Assembly (NCBI GenBank): GCA_963668545.1
Contig: OY764868.1
Location: 1,550,001-1,614,000 of the forward strand
Length of the DNA stretch: 64,000 nucleotides
Source: G963662265 sp963668545
GTDB lineage: Bacteria > Spirochaetota > Spirochaetia > CADAEX01
Reading direction: 5' to 3'
Positions 35,765 to 44,227 of the stretch are shown piece by piece (position 1 is the stretch's first letter; each line of letters opens with the position of its first letter). Made by a program: the position numbers and the translations under genes. The notes beneath the pieces were generated by a model. That model was not told the DNA's origin, searched no databases, and saw nothing but the letters and a program-made list of their open reading frames with translations.

Positions 35765-36802
35765 CTATTTGAAAACCATAAAACTTTCAATTGAGTGTTC
35801 CTTGAGTTTTATGTGATATTCCTGTGCTTCTTCCCTTGATCCGGCAGGAACCAGTACCTTGAAGATAATTTTACCTTTATACTCTGATTTGATTATTGTG
35901 CTGTTGAAGCCTATTTTAAGCAGTCTGTTGTTCATGTTTTCAGCATTTTCCATACTGCTGTATGATCCTGTCTGTAGAAATACAGAAACTTTTTCAGATT
36001 CTGTATAATCTTTTTTATCAGATATTGCATCGTCATAATTAAAATAAAATGCAGGTGATATCATGCTGTTTGTTGACAGGATAGTTTTAATATCAGCGTT
36101 ATTATCAATCTGAACAAGCTTTTTTCTGGATTCTATAGAAACATTTTCTAGATTATAGCTGTTTGATATAAACAATACAGATGCCGCGTTTTCAGAAGAT
36201 ATATCATCATTTTTCAATAAATCGGAAAGTATTTTCTCCCCTTCAGTTTTCCTTCCGGATAGAATAAATATCAGCGATTCAATTATATCTGCCTTGTATA
36301 AGCTGTTTTTATCAAGAGAAAGATTTTTATAAAAAGTCAGCTGTTTCTCGGCTTTATTGAATTCGCCGTTATCAATAAGGATTCTTGATGAAGTAAGCAG
36401 TGAAATACTGTTTGAAGGAACCGGATATATATTGTATGAAGAAATATAGAAATCAACTGCATCTTCTGTACGTCCTGATAATTCAGAAAGCTCAGCCCCT
36501 GCCTGAAGTATCTCGGACATGATCTTGCTGTTGTTTTTTAATCTATATGAGTAATTTTTAATTGTAGCTATTATTTTTTCAATATTTTTCTCATAATGTA
36601 TAATTTTTTCCAGAGATAAATAATATTTATCCGGTTTACCCGTATCTGACGCCAGGTAACTGTATAAACCTGACAGCCCTTTTTCTATTTCATTTTTTTC
36701 AAGAAACCCGACAGCTGTATCAAAGGTGTCTGACCAGGCTGAAAAGGGATTAGATATTATAAATGATAATAATAAAGAATATTTAAAAACCGCTGTTTTC
36801 AA
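35765..36802 (-). CDS. SPOR-domain protein with TPR-like helices
   Basis: A 345-residue exported protein. The signal peptide (residues 1-24) ends NPFSAWSD. The middle is helical and TPR-like (about 30-255). The C-terminal 75 residues match a SPOR domain (VFLQTGSYSSMENAENMNNR, FKVLVPAGSREEAQ), which binds denuded peptidoglycan glycan at division sites. The start is a TTG at 36802 inside the end of the upstream LapA-like gene, with GGAAA in front, so translation is coupled. It is the last gene of a minus-strand run from purH and converges directly on the lipoprotein gene with only seven bases between stops. Confidence 0.75.
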   Translation of the reverse strand: MKTAVFKYSLLLSFIISNPFSAWSDTFDTAVGFLEKNEIEKGLSGLYSYLASDTGKPDKYYLSLEKIIHYEKNIEKIIATIKNYSYRLKNNSKIMSEILQAGAELSELSGRTEDAVDFYISSYNIYPVPSNSISLLTSSRILIDNGEFNKAEKQLTFYKNLSLDKNSLYKADIIESLIFILSGRKTEGEKILSDLLKNDDISSENAASVLFISNSYNLENVSIESRKKLVQIDNNADIKTILSTNSMISPAFYFNYDDAISDKKDYTESEKVSVFLQTGSYSSMENAENMNNRLLKIGFNSTIIKSEYKGKIIFKVLVPAGSREEAQEYHIKLKEHSIESFMVFK

Positions 36803-37073
36803 TATTGTTTCCGTCTTTTTTCTTCAGTGTCAGTTTTTTCTTTTTCGGTACAATATTTTCAATCTTTTTTTTCTTTTTACCTTTTAATAGTGTGAAAGGA
36901 AGAATTATTACAGCACCGGAAACAAAAGATATAAGTATGCTTAAAAAAACTGGTACATCCTTAAGGACTGTAAAACCGAAAGAAATATCTGATACATTCT
37001 TCATGTTGAGTCCTGCAAAAACTGCTTCAAGAGCAATAATAAGGACAATAAGAATTATTTTGAATTTAACCAT
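36783..37073 (-). CDS. LapA-domain (DUF1049-like) small membrane protein
   Basis: A 96-residue protein with two transmembrane helices (about residues 4-22 and 40-62) around a short FGFTVLKDVPVFLSI segment, the arrangement of LapA/DUF1049 proteins. The C-terminal third is cytoplasmic and very basic (KGKKKKKIENIVPKKKKLTL). It overlaps miaB by eight bases and the SPOR gene by 20 bases, so all three are co-translated. Function in this family is poorly known; in E. coli LapA is linked to lipopolysaccharide assembly, which need not apply to spirochaetes. Confidence 0.65.
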   Translation of the reverse strand: MVKFKIILIVLIIALEAVFAGLNMKNVSDISFGFTVLKDVPVFLSILISFVSGAVIILPFTLLKGKKKKKIENIVPKKKKLTLKKKDGNNIENSGF

Positions 37074-38352
37074 TTACTATTTCCCCTTTTAAGGTATTTC
37101 CGTTCAGTGAAATAATTTTCAGGTTTACGAATGTTCCTATTTTATCATGATTTCCGTTAAAAACAATCATTTCATCGCTTTCATTTCTGGCAAGAAGTTC
37201 ATCGGAATTGTTTTTTGAAACAGATTCTACAAGTGATTTAAACACAGATCCGATTTTTTTCTGTTTTCCCTCTAAAGATATCTTTTTCTGAAGTCTGATT
37301 ACCTTGTCAAGCCTTTCAAGTTTAATATCTTTCGGGACAGAATCTTCAAGACAGCATGAGGCTGTACCTTCTCTAGGATTGTAATAATAAGTAAAAGCAT
37401 CTGAATATCTGACAGTTTCCATTATTTCAAGGACTTTCTGAAAGTCATACTCTGTTTCCCCGGGAAACCCTATTAGTAAATCAGTAGTAAGGGATATTTC
37501 CGGTATGGCATTCCTTATCTTTTTTACGAAATCAAGATAGTAGGCAGTATCATATTTTCTGTTCATGAGATCAAGAATTCTGTCAGAGCCGTGCTGTACA
37601 GGAAGATGGATATGATTGCATATTTTGCTGTTTTCAGCTATGACATCAATAAGCCTGTCTGAAACATCTTTGGGATGAGATGAAATAAATCTGATCCATT
37701 CAATTGAATCTGTTTTTCCGGCAATAAGATCCAGCAGCGAAGGGAAATCTGTTTCAGTTTTATAAGAATTAACATTCTGACCCAGGAGTGTTATTTCCTT
37801 TACACTTTTTGCTTCAAGATATTTTATCTCATCAATTATTTCTGAAGTATTTCTTGATATTTCCCTCCCTCTTACATATGGGACAATGCAATAACTGCAG
37901 AAATTATTGCATCCGTGCATAATGGGAACAAAAGCCTTGAATGAGCCTTCCCTGTAATGAAGCTTCTGAAATTCAAAAACTCCGCTGTTGTTGAAATCAG
38001 AGATATTATTATTTAAATAATCAATAATAGTGTTTTTATTGAAAGTTCCGGCAACAAAGTCAACTGGAGATATTTTTGATTTCAGATTATCACCAAGACG
38101 TTCCGCCATACATCCGGTTATTATGAGTTTTAATTCAGGATTGTCTTCTTTTATTTTTTTATAATATCCTATTCTGCCGTATATCCTGTCTTCTGCAGTT
38201 TTCCTTACCGAACATGTATTGATAATTACTGCTGCCGCCTCATATGGTGATTCTGTTTCTTTCCAGCCTGCCCCTGCCAGTTCAAGTTCAAGTGCATCAG
38301 ATTCTGCTTTGTTCATCTGGCATCCGTAGGTTTCAATCAGATATCTGTTCAT
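37066..38352 (-). CDS. miaB: tRNA-2-methylthio-N6-dimethylallyladenosine synthase
   Basis: A 428-residue radical-SAM methylthiotransferase that modifies A37 of tRNAs reading UNN codons. The N-terminal UPF0004 domain has three cluster cysteines (ETYGCQMN, INTCSVRKT, ITGCMAERLG). The radical-SAM C-x3-C-x2-C is in GCNNFCSYCIVPYVRGRE, and a TRAM RNA-binding domain ends the protein. YGCQMN and the length favour MiaB over MtaB or RimO. Its ATG overlaps the stop codon of the LCP gene (TGATG), and it overlaps the LapA-like gene downstream. Confidence 0.95.
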   Translation of the reverse strand: MNRYLIETYGCQMNKAESDALELELAGAGWKETESPYEAAAVIINTCSVRKTAEDRIYGRIGYYKKIKEDNPELKLIITGCMAERLGDNLKSKISPVDFVAGTFNKNTIIDYLNNNISDFNNSGVFEFQKLHYREGSFKAFVPIMHGCNNFCSYCIVPYVRGREISRNTSEIIDEIKYLEAKSVKEITLLGQNVNSYKTETDFPSLLDLIAGKTDSIEWIRFISSHPKDVSDRLIDVIAENSKICNHIHLPVQHGSDRILDLMNRKYDTAYYLDFVKKIRNAIPEISLTTDLLIGFPGETEYDFQKVLEIMETVRYSDAFTYYYNPREGTASCCLEDSVPKDIKLERLDKVIRLQKKISLEGKQKKIGSVFKSLVESVSKNNSDELLARNESDEMIVFNGNHDKIGTFVNLKIISLNGNTLKGEIVNG

Positions 38353-39185
38353 CAGCTGTTTCCCTCTAATTTGCTGTTAATATAGTTCTTCAGTTCATTC
38401 CAGTCATTGTTTTCAGGTATAAGAATCCATGCTCCTTTATTGAAATCATCATCAACTTCCTCTTCGGTTTTGCCCAGATAAAGAAGATTTGAATATGTCT
38501 GAAAAAGAACATTATCAGTGGAAAGAACATTCTGATGTATCGTGCTTATGGAATTAAGCTTGTTATACAAACCTATAATTTCCATCATATTCATATTTGT
38601 TTCAATATATGATAATAGAGTCTTCATTATTTCAAATACTTTATTGAAATCACTGAATCCGATTTCTTCAAACCTGTTTTTAACGCTAATAAGTATCTTC
38701 TGCTGACGTGAATCTCTTGAAAAAACCGGTGTGAAATGCCTGGCCCTTGCAATTCTCAAAGCTTCAATTCCGTTTACATGATGAATTCCCTTTTTGTAGT
38801 AAAGAGTCGACCATTTACCGTTATCTCTTACCTTGTAAGTAGGATCAACAAGATCTTCAGAAAGTTCAACATCAATGCCGCCGAGTATGTTGATAACATC
38901 TATGAATGCAAACATATCAACAATTATATAATCGTCTATATCAAGACCAGTTAAAAGTGCAATAATCTCTGTCAACTTATCTGCACCGTAAGTTTTGTAA
39001 TAACTGTTTATTTTTCTTCCCTTATAATACAGGTCCCTTGGAATACTGAAAAAATTGATAATATTTTTACTGAAATCAGCTGTAACAAGAATTATTGTAT
39101 CAGCATTGCGTTCATGTGAACCGCATATCAGAAAGCTGTATTTATCAGGTGTTTGAACATTATCACTGGAATTCAGTTTTTTTTT
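38352..39185 (-). CDS. LytR-CpsA-Psr (LCP) domain, no start codon; probable C-terminal half of a slippage-fused gene
   Basis: Translation of this frame gives a complete LCP domain: HERNADTIILV, NFFSIPRDLYYKGRKINS, YIIVDMFAFIDVINILGG and ARHFTPVFSRDSRQQKIL, with the conserved Arg and Asp residues that hold the polyprenyl-phosphate substrate. LCP enzymes transfer glycopolymers to the cell wall or to proteins. The frame opens after a TAA at 39186-39188 and has no ATG, GTG or TTG before the domain; the first TTG, at 38975, would remove the catalytic SIPRD segment. It has no own signal anchor. The preceding gene ends in an A11 tract at exactly this junction, so a -1 shift would give one protein of about 665 residues with an N-terminal membrane anchor. 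Confidence 0.75.
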   Translation of the reverse strand, partial: KKKLNSSDNVQTPDKYSFLICGSHERNADTIILVTADFSKNIINFFSIPRDLYYKGRKINSYYKTYGADKLTEIIALLTGLDIDDYIIVDMFAFIDVINILGGIDVELSEDLVDPTYKVRDNGKWSTLYYKKGIHHVNGIEALRIARARHFTPVFSRDSRQQKILISVKNRFEEIGFSDFNKVFEIMKTLLSYIETNMNMMEIIGLYNKLNSISTIHQNVLSTDNVLFQTYSNLLYLGKTEEEVDDDFNKGAWILIPENNDWNELKNYINSKLEGNS

Positions 39186-39187
39186 TT
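39173..39187 (-). other. A11 tract with -1 slippery heptamer before a stop codon
   Basis: On the minus strand the upstream gene ends ATT A11 CTGA, read as AAA AAA AAC TGA. A-AAA-AAC directly before the zero-frame stop is a classic -1 ribosomal slippery arrangement, and A11 is also long enough for RNA polymerase slippage. A -1 shift, or one added A, joins the two open frames exactly. Confidence 0.6.
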
Positions 39188-40348
39188 AATGCTGTTAAAA
39201 CTCTGGATAGAAGAGATTGGTATTTCTTCGTGATCAGTAAGATATATATCTCCGCTGACTTTGTGTACAGCATAGGAACCGATCTTTGAGTTATCATCCA
39301 AAGAAAGAATATCATAATAAAAATAGTCATTGTCTTCCCTGGTTTTTTCTGAAAGTCTGTACCCTTTGTCTGCAAGGTAACTGACAAAACTTTCATCATT
39401 GAGCAGATTCTGAAGATCATTCATAGACTGATCAATTCTTTTCTCATCGGAAGTCCTGATGTCACATATTTTTTCTATGGAAAGTATGTCAGTTTTTAAT
39501 TTGTTTATATCATTATAAATATTTCCGCAGAAGGAAAAAGTCAGATCAGAATGATCAAGTATTATTTCTGCAACAGAGGAACCGGAATTTCTCTTTATTT
39601 TAACAGAAGTTTTCCTTTCAGTTGAAGTATAGCTGTCCAGATAAAGTTTGTGTCTGTTGAGAAAGCTTTTTACAGTATTATCAGATATCAGATTACTGAC
39701 AGCCTGTTTGTAATTTTCAAGTTTATTATTCAACTGTTTTATTTCATCAATATTTTCATTTATATAAACAGAAGCAGTTTCGGGAGATATATCTTTTAAA
39801 ACTTTACGGCCTGCAGATCTGAATAAAGGTTCAGCAATAATTGAGTTTTCAACATTATCTGCAGAAAAAACTATCAGGGTATTACCTGTAATACTGTCTT
39901 TAAGACGCAGATCGCAGTTGTCCTGAATAATTTCCAGGTTGTTTTTGCCTGTTGCAGCTTTAAAGACACCGCTGTCAGCAATAAAGGAAAGTTTTTTCAG
40001 AAGTTCAATTTCTGTAAAATGATTTTTAAGTATTTCAAAACTTCTGAAATAAACACTGTTATCAGAATAGGATTCTCCTGATGTGTTCCCCTTAATATCA
40101 TTTTCCGGATCCAATAAATAATCATTTTCAGGAAGACCCAGCATACTGCGTGTCTGTCCTAGATCAGAACCGATTTTTATAAGATTCTGTCTGATCATTT
40201 CAATCCGGGAATTGTTTGCTGAAAATTCTTCTGATAAGCGTTTTTCGATTCTGTCTGATTTTCGTGATATACCTGAAAGAGTCAGTATAATTACCAGTAC
40301 AGATATCAATGCGCCGGAATAAAGCAGTATTTTTCTGAGATCTATCAC
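39173..40348 (-). CDS. Membrane-anchored protein, probable N-terminal part of an LCP fusion
   Basis: A 391-residue protein from a GTG at 40348. An N-terminal anchor (about residues 8-27, LLYSGALISVLVIILTL) is followed by a coiled-coil-like stretch (about 35-70) with SMLGLPENDYLLD, then a mixed domain of unknown family. The C-terminus is SIKKKN at the A11 tract. LCP proteins normally have a membrane anchor, a variable region and then the LCP domain; here the first two are in this frame and the third in the next. It begins one base after the stop of the purH C-domain gene, in an operon with purH and miaB. Alone it has no recognisable function. Confidence 0.75.
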   Translation of the reverse strand: MIDLRKILLYSGALISVLVIILTLSGISRKSDRIEKRLSEEFSANNSRIEMIRQNLIKIGSDLGQTRSMLGLPENDYLLDPENDIKGNTSGESYSDNSVYFRSFEILKNHFTEIELLKKLSFIADSGVFKAATGKNNLEIIQDNCDLRLKDSITGNTLIVFSADNVENSIIAEPLFRSAGRKVLKDISPETASVYINENIDEIKQLNNKLENYKQAVSNLISDNTVKSFLNRHKLYLDSYTSTERKTSVKIKRNSGSSVAEIILDHSDLTFSFCGNIYNDINKLKTDILSIEKICDIRTSDEKRIDQSMNDLQNLLNDESFVSYLADKGYRLSEKTREDNDYFYYDILSLDDNSKIGSYAVHKVSGDIYLTDHEEIPISSIQSFNSIKKKN

Positions 40349-40349
40349 T

Positions 40350-41600
40350 TTAGTGTTTGAAACTCCTCTGACCTGTAAAAACCATTGCCGCGTTATATTC
40401 GTTGCATGCTTCTATTGATTCAAAATCCCTCAATGAACCTCCGGGTTGAACAACTGCTGTTATACCCTCTGAAAGGCCGACATCAATACCGTCTCTGAAC
40501 GGAAAAAATGCGTCGGAAACCATAATGCTTCCTTTAAGTCCTCCGTTTATCTCTGCAGCTTCAGCCATAATTTCTTCAATCTTGTCTTTTCCGTCAAGGA
40601 GGTTCCAGGGAGTCCTGTATTTTTCCCAGGAAAGTCTGTCCCATGTTTTACGGTATGCCTTGTCCCTTGCAATTTCAGCAACCCCTACCCTGTCCTGTTC
40701 GCCTGTACCTATGCCTACAGTGGATCCGTTTTTAACATATATTACTGAATTGCTGGTAATACCGCTTTCAACCAGCCATCCGAACAGAAGGTCGTCATAT
40801 TCACTTTCAGTTGGAAGTCGGTTAACTGAATATCTGATATCCTTGTAGACAGTTTCAGCTTTTATAAAATCTTCTTTTTTAAGTGTTTTGGGAGAATAAG
40901 ACCACTGTGCAATAATGCCTCCGTCAACAAGAGACTTGAAGTCAATTACTCTTTTCCCTATAAAATTCTGAAGACTGCTTATATTATTTATTCTCATAAC
41001 ACGGAGGTTCTTTTTTCTTTCAAAAACAGCCATAACACCTTCTTCAAAATCGGGTGCAGCTACAACTTCTGTATAATTTTCAGATATAAGTTCTGCAGTT
41101 TCAATATCAACTGATCTGTTCAGTGCCACTGCACCGCCGAAGGCTGCAACCCTGTCAGCCATCAGTGATTTTGTGTATGCATCAGAAAGTTTGTCGGATT
41201 TTGCGGCGCCGCATGGATTATTATGCTTTACTATAATGGAAACAGGTGTTTCTGAAAAATATCTCATGATATTGAGAGCATTATCAACATCTGTGATATT
41301 TGTTTTACCAGGGTGTTTTCCTGACTGAAGAAGTTCTACATCAGATGCCAGATATTGTCCGGGTAGGATTGTCTCAACATTTCCGAGAGTCAGATTACCA
41401 TTGACAAGCCTGTATAATGAAGCTTCCTGACCCGGATTTTCTCCGTATCTGAGACCTTTTTTTTCTCCGTCTATTGTCCATTCAGCTTTTTCATAAAAAA
41501 GTGTCTGCCTGTTGTTTTCGTTATCATAAAATGATATATCCATTTTCATGGGAAAAGAATCAGTATTTACTGTATGATACATTTTCTTGAGATTTTCCAT
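40350..41600 (-). CDS. purH: AICAR transformylase (PurH C-terminal domain as a separate gene)
   Basis: A 416-residue protein equal to the formyltransferase half of PurH, which formylates AICAR with 10-formyl-tetrahydrofolate. Landmarks are LRYGENPGQEASLYR, the catalytic VKHNNPCGAAKS, SDAFFPFRDGID and the end QPGGSLRDFESIEACNEYN. The gene has its own ATG with GGAG 10 bases upstream and an N-terminal extension of about 45 residues before LRYGENP, so it is a real independent gene and not a frameshift remnant. It lies 28 bases after the cyclohydrolase gene, so both steps remain co-expressed. Confidence 0.95.
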   Translation of the reverse strand: MENLKKMYHTVNTDSFPMKMDISFYDNENNRQTLFYEKAEWTIDGEKKGLRYGENPGQEASLYRLVNGNLTLGNVETILPGQYLASDVELLQSGKHPGKTNITDVDNALNIMRYFSETPVSIIVKHNNPCGAAKSDKLSDAYTKSLMADRVAAFGGAVALNRSVDIETAELISENYTEVVAAPDFEEGVMAVFERKKNLRVMRINNISSLQNFIGKRVIDFKSLVDGGIIAQWSYSPKTLKKEDFIKAETVYKDIRYSVNRLPTESEYDDLLFGWLVESGITSNSVIYVKNGSTVGIGTGEQDRVGVAEIARDKAYRKTWDRLSWEKYRTPWNLLDGKDKIEEIMAEAAEINGGLKGSIMVSDAFFPFRDGIDVGLSEGITAVVQPGGSLRDFESIEACNEYNAAMVFTGQRSFKH

Positions 41601-41628
41601 TATGATGCGACTCCGTTATATTTAACTG

Positions 41629-42306
41629 TTATCTGTTATAGATATTATCAACATTATCAAAGTTTTGTGAAGTGAAAAAACTGCTTATAGCAGAATCATA
41701 TTCTGCAGTATGGGAAAAAGTTTTACCTGAAAGACGGAAACGTGTTTTGAATGAAATGTAACCTTTTGAATCTTTCATTTCCTCAACAAGCTGTCTGTAA
41801 TCGGAAGGATCGCAGACTGAAGCTATTCTCAGAAAATTCTTTGCCGAAGCTCTCAGCATACAGGGGCCGCCGATATCGATATTGGTTCTTGCCTTTTCAG
41901 CTGTAATATCTTTTCCGGCTACAGTTTCCCTGAAAGGATAAAGGTTTACTATAACCATGTCAAAACTTACTGCTGACACTCTTCTGATATCATCCTGGTG
42001 ATCTTTGTTGTAGGTTTCACTTAAAAGTCCCATGTAGATTTTAAAATCAAGGGTTTTTACAAGACCGCCCTGCATTTCAGGCTGTCCTGTATAATCTGAA
42101 ACTGATATTAGATTTTCACCTTCCTTTATACAATCCATTTCGAGGAGCTTAAGGTAGGTCCCCCCGGTAGAATAAAATTTTACTTCAGGATTAATACTGA
42201 CCATTTCGGATACAAAATAATCCAGACCGCTTTTATCTGAAACACTCAGAAGTATATTGTTTACTTTAATATCTTTATCAATTTTTTCTACAATATTTAA
42301 TGCCAT
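41629..42306 (-). CDS. purH: IMP cyclohydrolase (PurH N-terminal domain as a separate gene)
   Basis: A 225-residue protein equal to the MGS-like N-terminal half of PurH, which closes FAICAR to IMP. It has LLSVSDKSGL, YSTGGTYLKLLE, the segment MVIVNLYPFRETVA, NIDIGGPCMLRASAKN and the domain end KTFSHTAEYDSAIS. The stop follows a short tail exactly where the linker to the transformylase domain would begin. It is the first gene of a run with the transformylase, the membrane/LCP pair, miaB, the LapA-like and SPOR genes. A promoter is at 42331-42359. IMP made here feeds the purB-guaB-purA-guaA operon. Confidence 0.93.
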   Translation of the reverse strand: MALNIVEKIDKDIKVNNILLSVSDKSGLDYFVSEMVSINPEVKFYSTGGTYLKLLEMDCIKEGENLISVSDYTGQPEMQGGLVKTLDFKIYMGLLSETYNKDHQDDIRRVSAVSFDMVIVNLYPFRETVAGKDITAEKARTNIDIGGPCMLRASAKNFLRIASVCDPSDYRQLVEEMKDSKGYISFKTRFRLSGKTFSHTAEYDSAISSFFTSQNFDNVDNIYNR

Positions 42307-42330
42307 TTAATGCCCCTTTTTATGGGTTGC

Positions 42331-42359
42331 AGGATACAATAAAACGTAAGTGATTTCAA
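42331..42359 (-). promoter_or_regulatory. Promoter of the split purH operon
   Basis: On the minus strand, TTGAAA (42354-42359) and TATCCT (42331-42336) are 17 bases apart. The cyclohydrolase start is about 24 bases downstream of the -10. Confidence 0.5.
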
Positions 42360-42380
42360 GATTTATAACAACTTGTTTAC

Positions 42381-42409
42381 TTGCAAAAAGGTTACTCAGG
42401 TGGTATCTT
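42381..42409 (+). promoter_or_regulatory. Promoter of the outer-membrane-protein/lipoprotein operon
   Basis: TTGCAA (42381-42386) and TATCTT (42404-42409) are 17 bases apart. Transcription would begin near 42416, after the first ATG of the open frame (42350), which supports the TTG start at 42449. Confidence 0.45.
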
Positions 42410-42448
42410 TACACGAACTTCAATTTAAATAAACAGAGGATACAAAAT

Positions 42449-43060
42449 TTGAACAGGAACTTATTTATTATATTAATAATCTTTATTCTATTTTCTTCAT
42501 ATAATGTTTTTGCCCAGGAGGATGAAGAACAGGAAGAATATTTTGAAGATGCATACGGTCTGGGTGACCAGACGTTTACAATTACAGCGGGGCTTTTCCA
42601 TCCACTTTTTTATTCAACACCTGATTTTGAATTTGTGGATGATAATCTTTCAATGGGGGGATGCGGATCGCTTCAGTGGAATGCATATATAAACAGCAAC
42701 TGGTCTCTGGGTGGAGAATTCGGAGGGATGTTTGCTTTTACCCCAAATGACAGGATTCTCTATATGATGCCGCTGACATTCAAGGTTACAAGATATTTCA
42801 GGAACTATCCTTTTGAATTTCCGGTATTTCTAGGTGCAGGATTCAGTTTCAACAGCGTTGCTGATGCCTTTCACCTTGATCCGATACTTAAACCGGGAGC
42901 AGGTGCTTACTGGAATTTCAATGAGGAGTGGGCTTTCGGATTTAATCTTGTTTACTGGTGGGTGCCCCAGATTTATACAGGAAGCGGTAAAGTACCGGCA
43001 AGCAATACAAGGTTCGGTCATTTTATAGAAACTTCACTCTCAGCTATGTTCAGGTTCTAA
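42449..43060 (+). CDS. Small outer-membrane beta-barrel protein
   Basis: A 203-residue protein from a TTG at 42449, chosen because AGAGGA lies seven bases upstream and a clean signal peptide follows (LFIILIIFILFSSYNVFAQ). The open frame reaches back to an ATG at 42350, but that lies upstream of the predicted promoter. After an acidic linker (EDEEQEEYFED) come about eight amphipathic strands rich in aromatics and glycine, and the last residue is phenylalanine (SAMFRF), the usual C-terminal signal of outer-membrane barrels. It may be an OmpW-like or porin-like eight-stranded barrel. A lipoprotein gene follows five bases later. Confidence 0.7.
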   Translation: MNRNLFIILIIFILFSSYNVFAQEDEEQEEYFEDAYGLGDQTFTITAGLFHPLFYSTPDFEFVDDNLSMGGCGSLQWNAYINSNWSLGGEFGGMFAFTPNDRILYMMPLTFKVTRYFRNYPFEFPVFLGAGFSFNSVADAFHLDPILKPGAGAYWNFNEEWAFGFNLVYWWVPQIYTGSGKVPASNTRFGHFIETSLSAMFRF

Positions 43061-43065
43061 GGATT

Positions 43066-44181
43066 ATGGATTATATGAAAAAAAGCGGAATACTAAAAAT
43101 ATTTTTAATTACTTTGATGATATCAGCAAATGCATTGATTATTATTTCTTGCAACCAGAGTGATATCGGGATATTCTACGGAATTGAAAACGAAGAGAAA
43201 ATTGTGGACAGGTCTCTTCCAAATTCACTGACAATAGGCGCGATGGATAAACTGGGTTCCACATTGTACATTGCCGCCGGTAAGGTGTATAAGAAAGCTT
43301 CAGGGACAAACAATGAATGGGCTAAATGCTCTACACCGTCCGGTTATGATTTGTGTACAAGCCTGACTGTATTCGGCGGTAATATATATGCAGTCTGGTT
43401 TAACAAGGATTCAGCAAATACAGCTTTTTTAAGATCTGCTGACGGTAACAGCTGGATACCGGTCACTGATGCTGATTTTGATGGTAATTTTTCCATTGTT
43501 AAATCTGCAAATGCCTATATGGTTGTTTCAACCGTGAAAGGCAGCAACAGCGGGAATTTTTATTCAACAGGTACCGGGAATAACGATGATTTTACTGCAA
43601 TGAGCATGAATGCCCTTGGCGGGCATTTTGATATTGATAATGACGGAACTGATTACTGGTTCCTGACAAAGGTAAATATTTATCGTGACAATGATTTTAC
43701 AGAACCTTTTGATCAGTCATGGGGAAAAGTGGATGATGATGAATATTTCAATTACATATATGCTTATGATGAAAACCATGTTTACGCAACACGATCATTA
43801 GGTGAATTCGGATATTATAACGGAACAACATGGAACAACAGTGTCGAAAACCTTTCTATAAATGCAAATGACATGATTGTTTTTGAAGTTAACTCAACAC
43901 CCACCTTTTTTGCAGGAACTGACAGATACGGATATTACGAACCCACTACACCCGGATTATCAATAGAAGACCTTGACAGGCCTGAAAGTGATTCAATTAC
44001 ATGCGACTACCAGACCTACAATGCAAGTGACCTGAGGTATTCAGCTGTACTGGGATTTTACAAGGATGACCTTACAGGAAACGGAGATACTTCAGATGAT
44101 GAGCTTTATGCACTTACCTACGGCGAGGGATTGTGGAAAAATATCGATGATAACGGTGAAAGAGTATGGCAGAGAGAATAG
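43066..44181 (+). CDS. Beta-propeller-like surface lipoprotein
   Basis: A 371-residue lipoprotein. The signal peptide ends SANALIIISCNQSD (lipobox cysteine about residue 29). The mature protein consists of repeated blade-like segments with W, D and G patterns (LRSADGNSWIPVTDADFDG, YLYGEGLW-like end read as LTYGEGLWKNIDDNG) that resemble Kelch/BNR-type propellers, but no repeat is strong enough to name. The ATG at 43075 is an alternative start that also leaves an intact signal peptide. It forms an operon with the outer-membrane barrel gene and ends in a good terminator. It may act together with the barrel at the cell surface; that is inference. Confidence 0.65.
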   Translation: MDYMKKSGILKIFLITLMISANALIIISCNQSDIGIFYGIENEEKIVDRSLPNSLTIGAMDKLGSTLYIAAGKVYKKASGTNNEWAKCSTPSGYDLCTSLTVFGGNIYAVWFNKDSANTAFLRSADGNSWIPVTDADFDGNFSIVKSANAYMVVSTVKGSNSGNFYSTGTGNNDDFTAMSMNALGGHFDIDNDGTDYWFLTKVNIYRDNDFTEPFDQSWGKVDDDEYFNYIYAYDENHVYATRSLGEFGYYNGTTWNNSVENLSINANDMIVFEVNSTPTFFAGTDRYGYYEPTTPGLSIEDLDRPESDSITCDYQTYNASDLRYSAVLGFYKDDLTGNGDTSDDELYALTYGEGLWKNIDDNGERVWQRE

Positions 44182-44202
44182 CAGATTAAAATTAAAGGTT
44201 TG

Positions 44203-44227
44203 AAGGCTGTCGATGACAGCCTTTTTT
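44203..44227 (+). terminator. Rho-independent terminator
   Basis: AAGGCTGTC (44203-44211), GAT and GACAGCCTT (44215-44223) form a 9-bp stem running into six T. It ends the barrel/lipoprotein operon and overlaps the end of the convergent large gene, which it may also terminate. Confidence 0.8.

Noticed and set aside
38352..38975. Short LCP protein of 207 residues starting at the TTG at 38975
   Set aside because: The frame upstream of the TTG encodes the conserved first half of the LCP domain, including HERNADT and SIPRD, so this start would give a non-functional fragment.
41601..41628. Frameshift explanation for the split purH
   Set aside because: The second gene has its own ribosome-binding site, ATG and a long N-terminal extension, and the first ends cleanly at the domain boundary.
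42350..42448. ATG start at 42350 for the outer-membrane barrel gene
   Set aside because: It lies upstream of the predicted promoter and would add 33 residues before the signal peptide.
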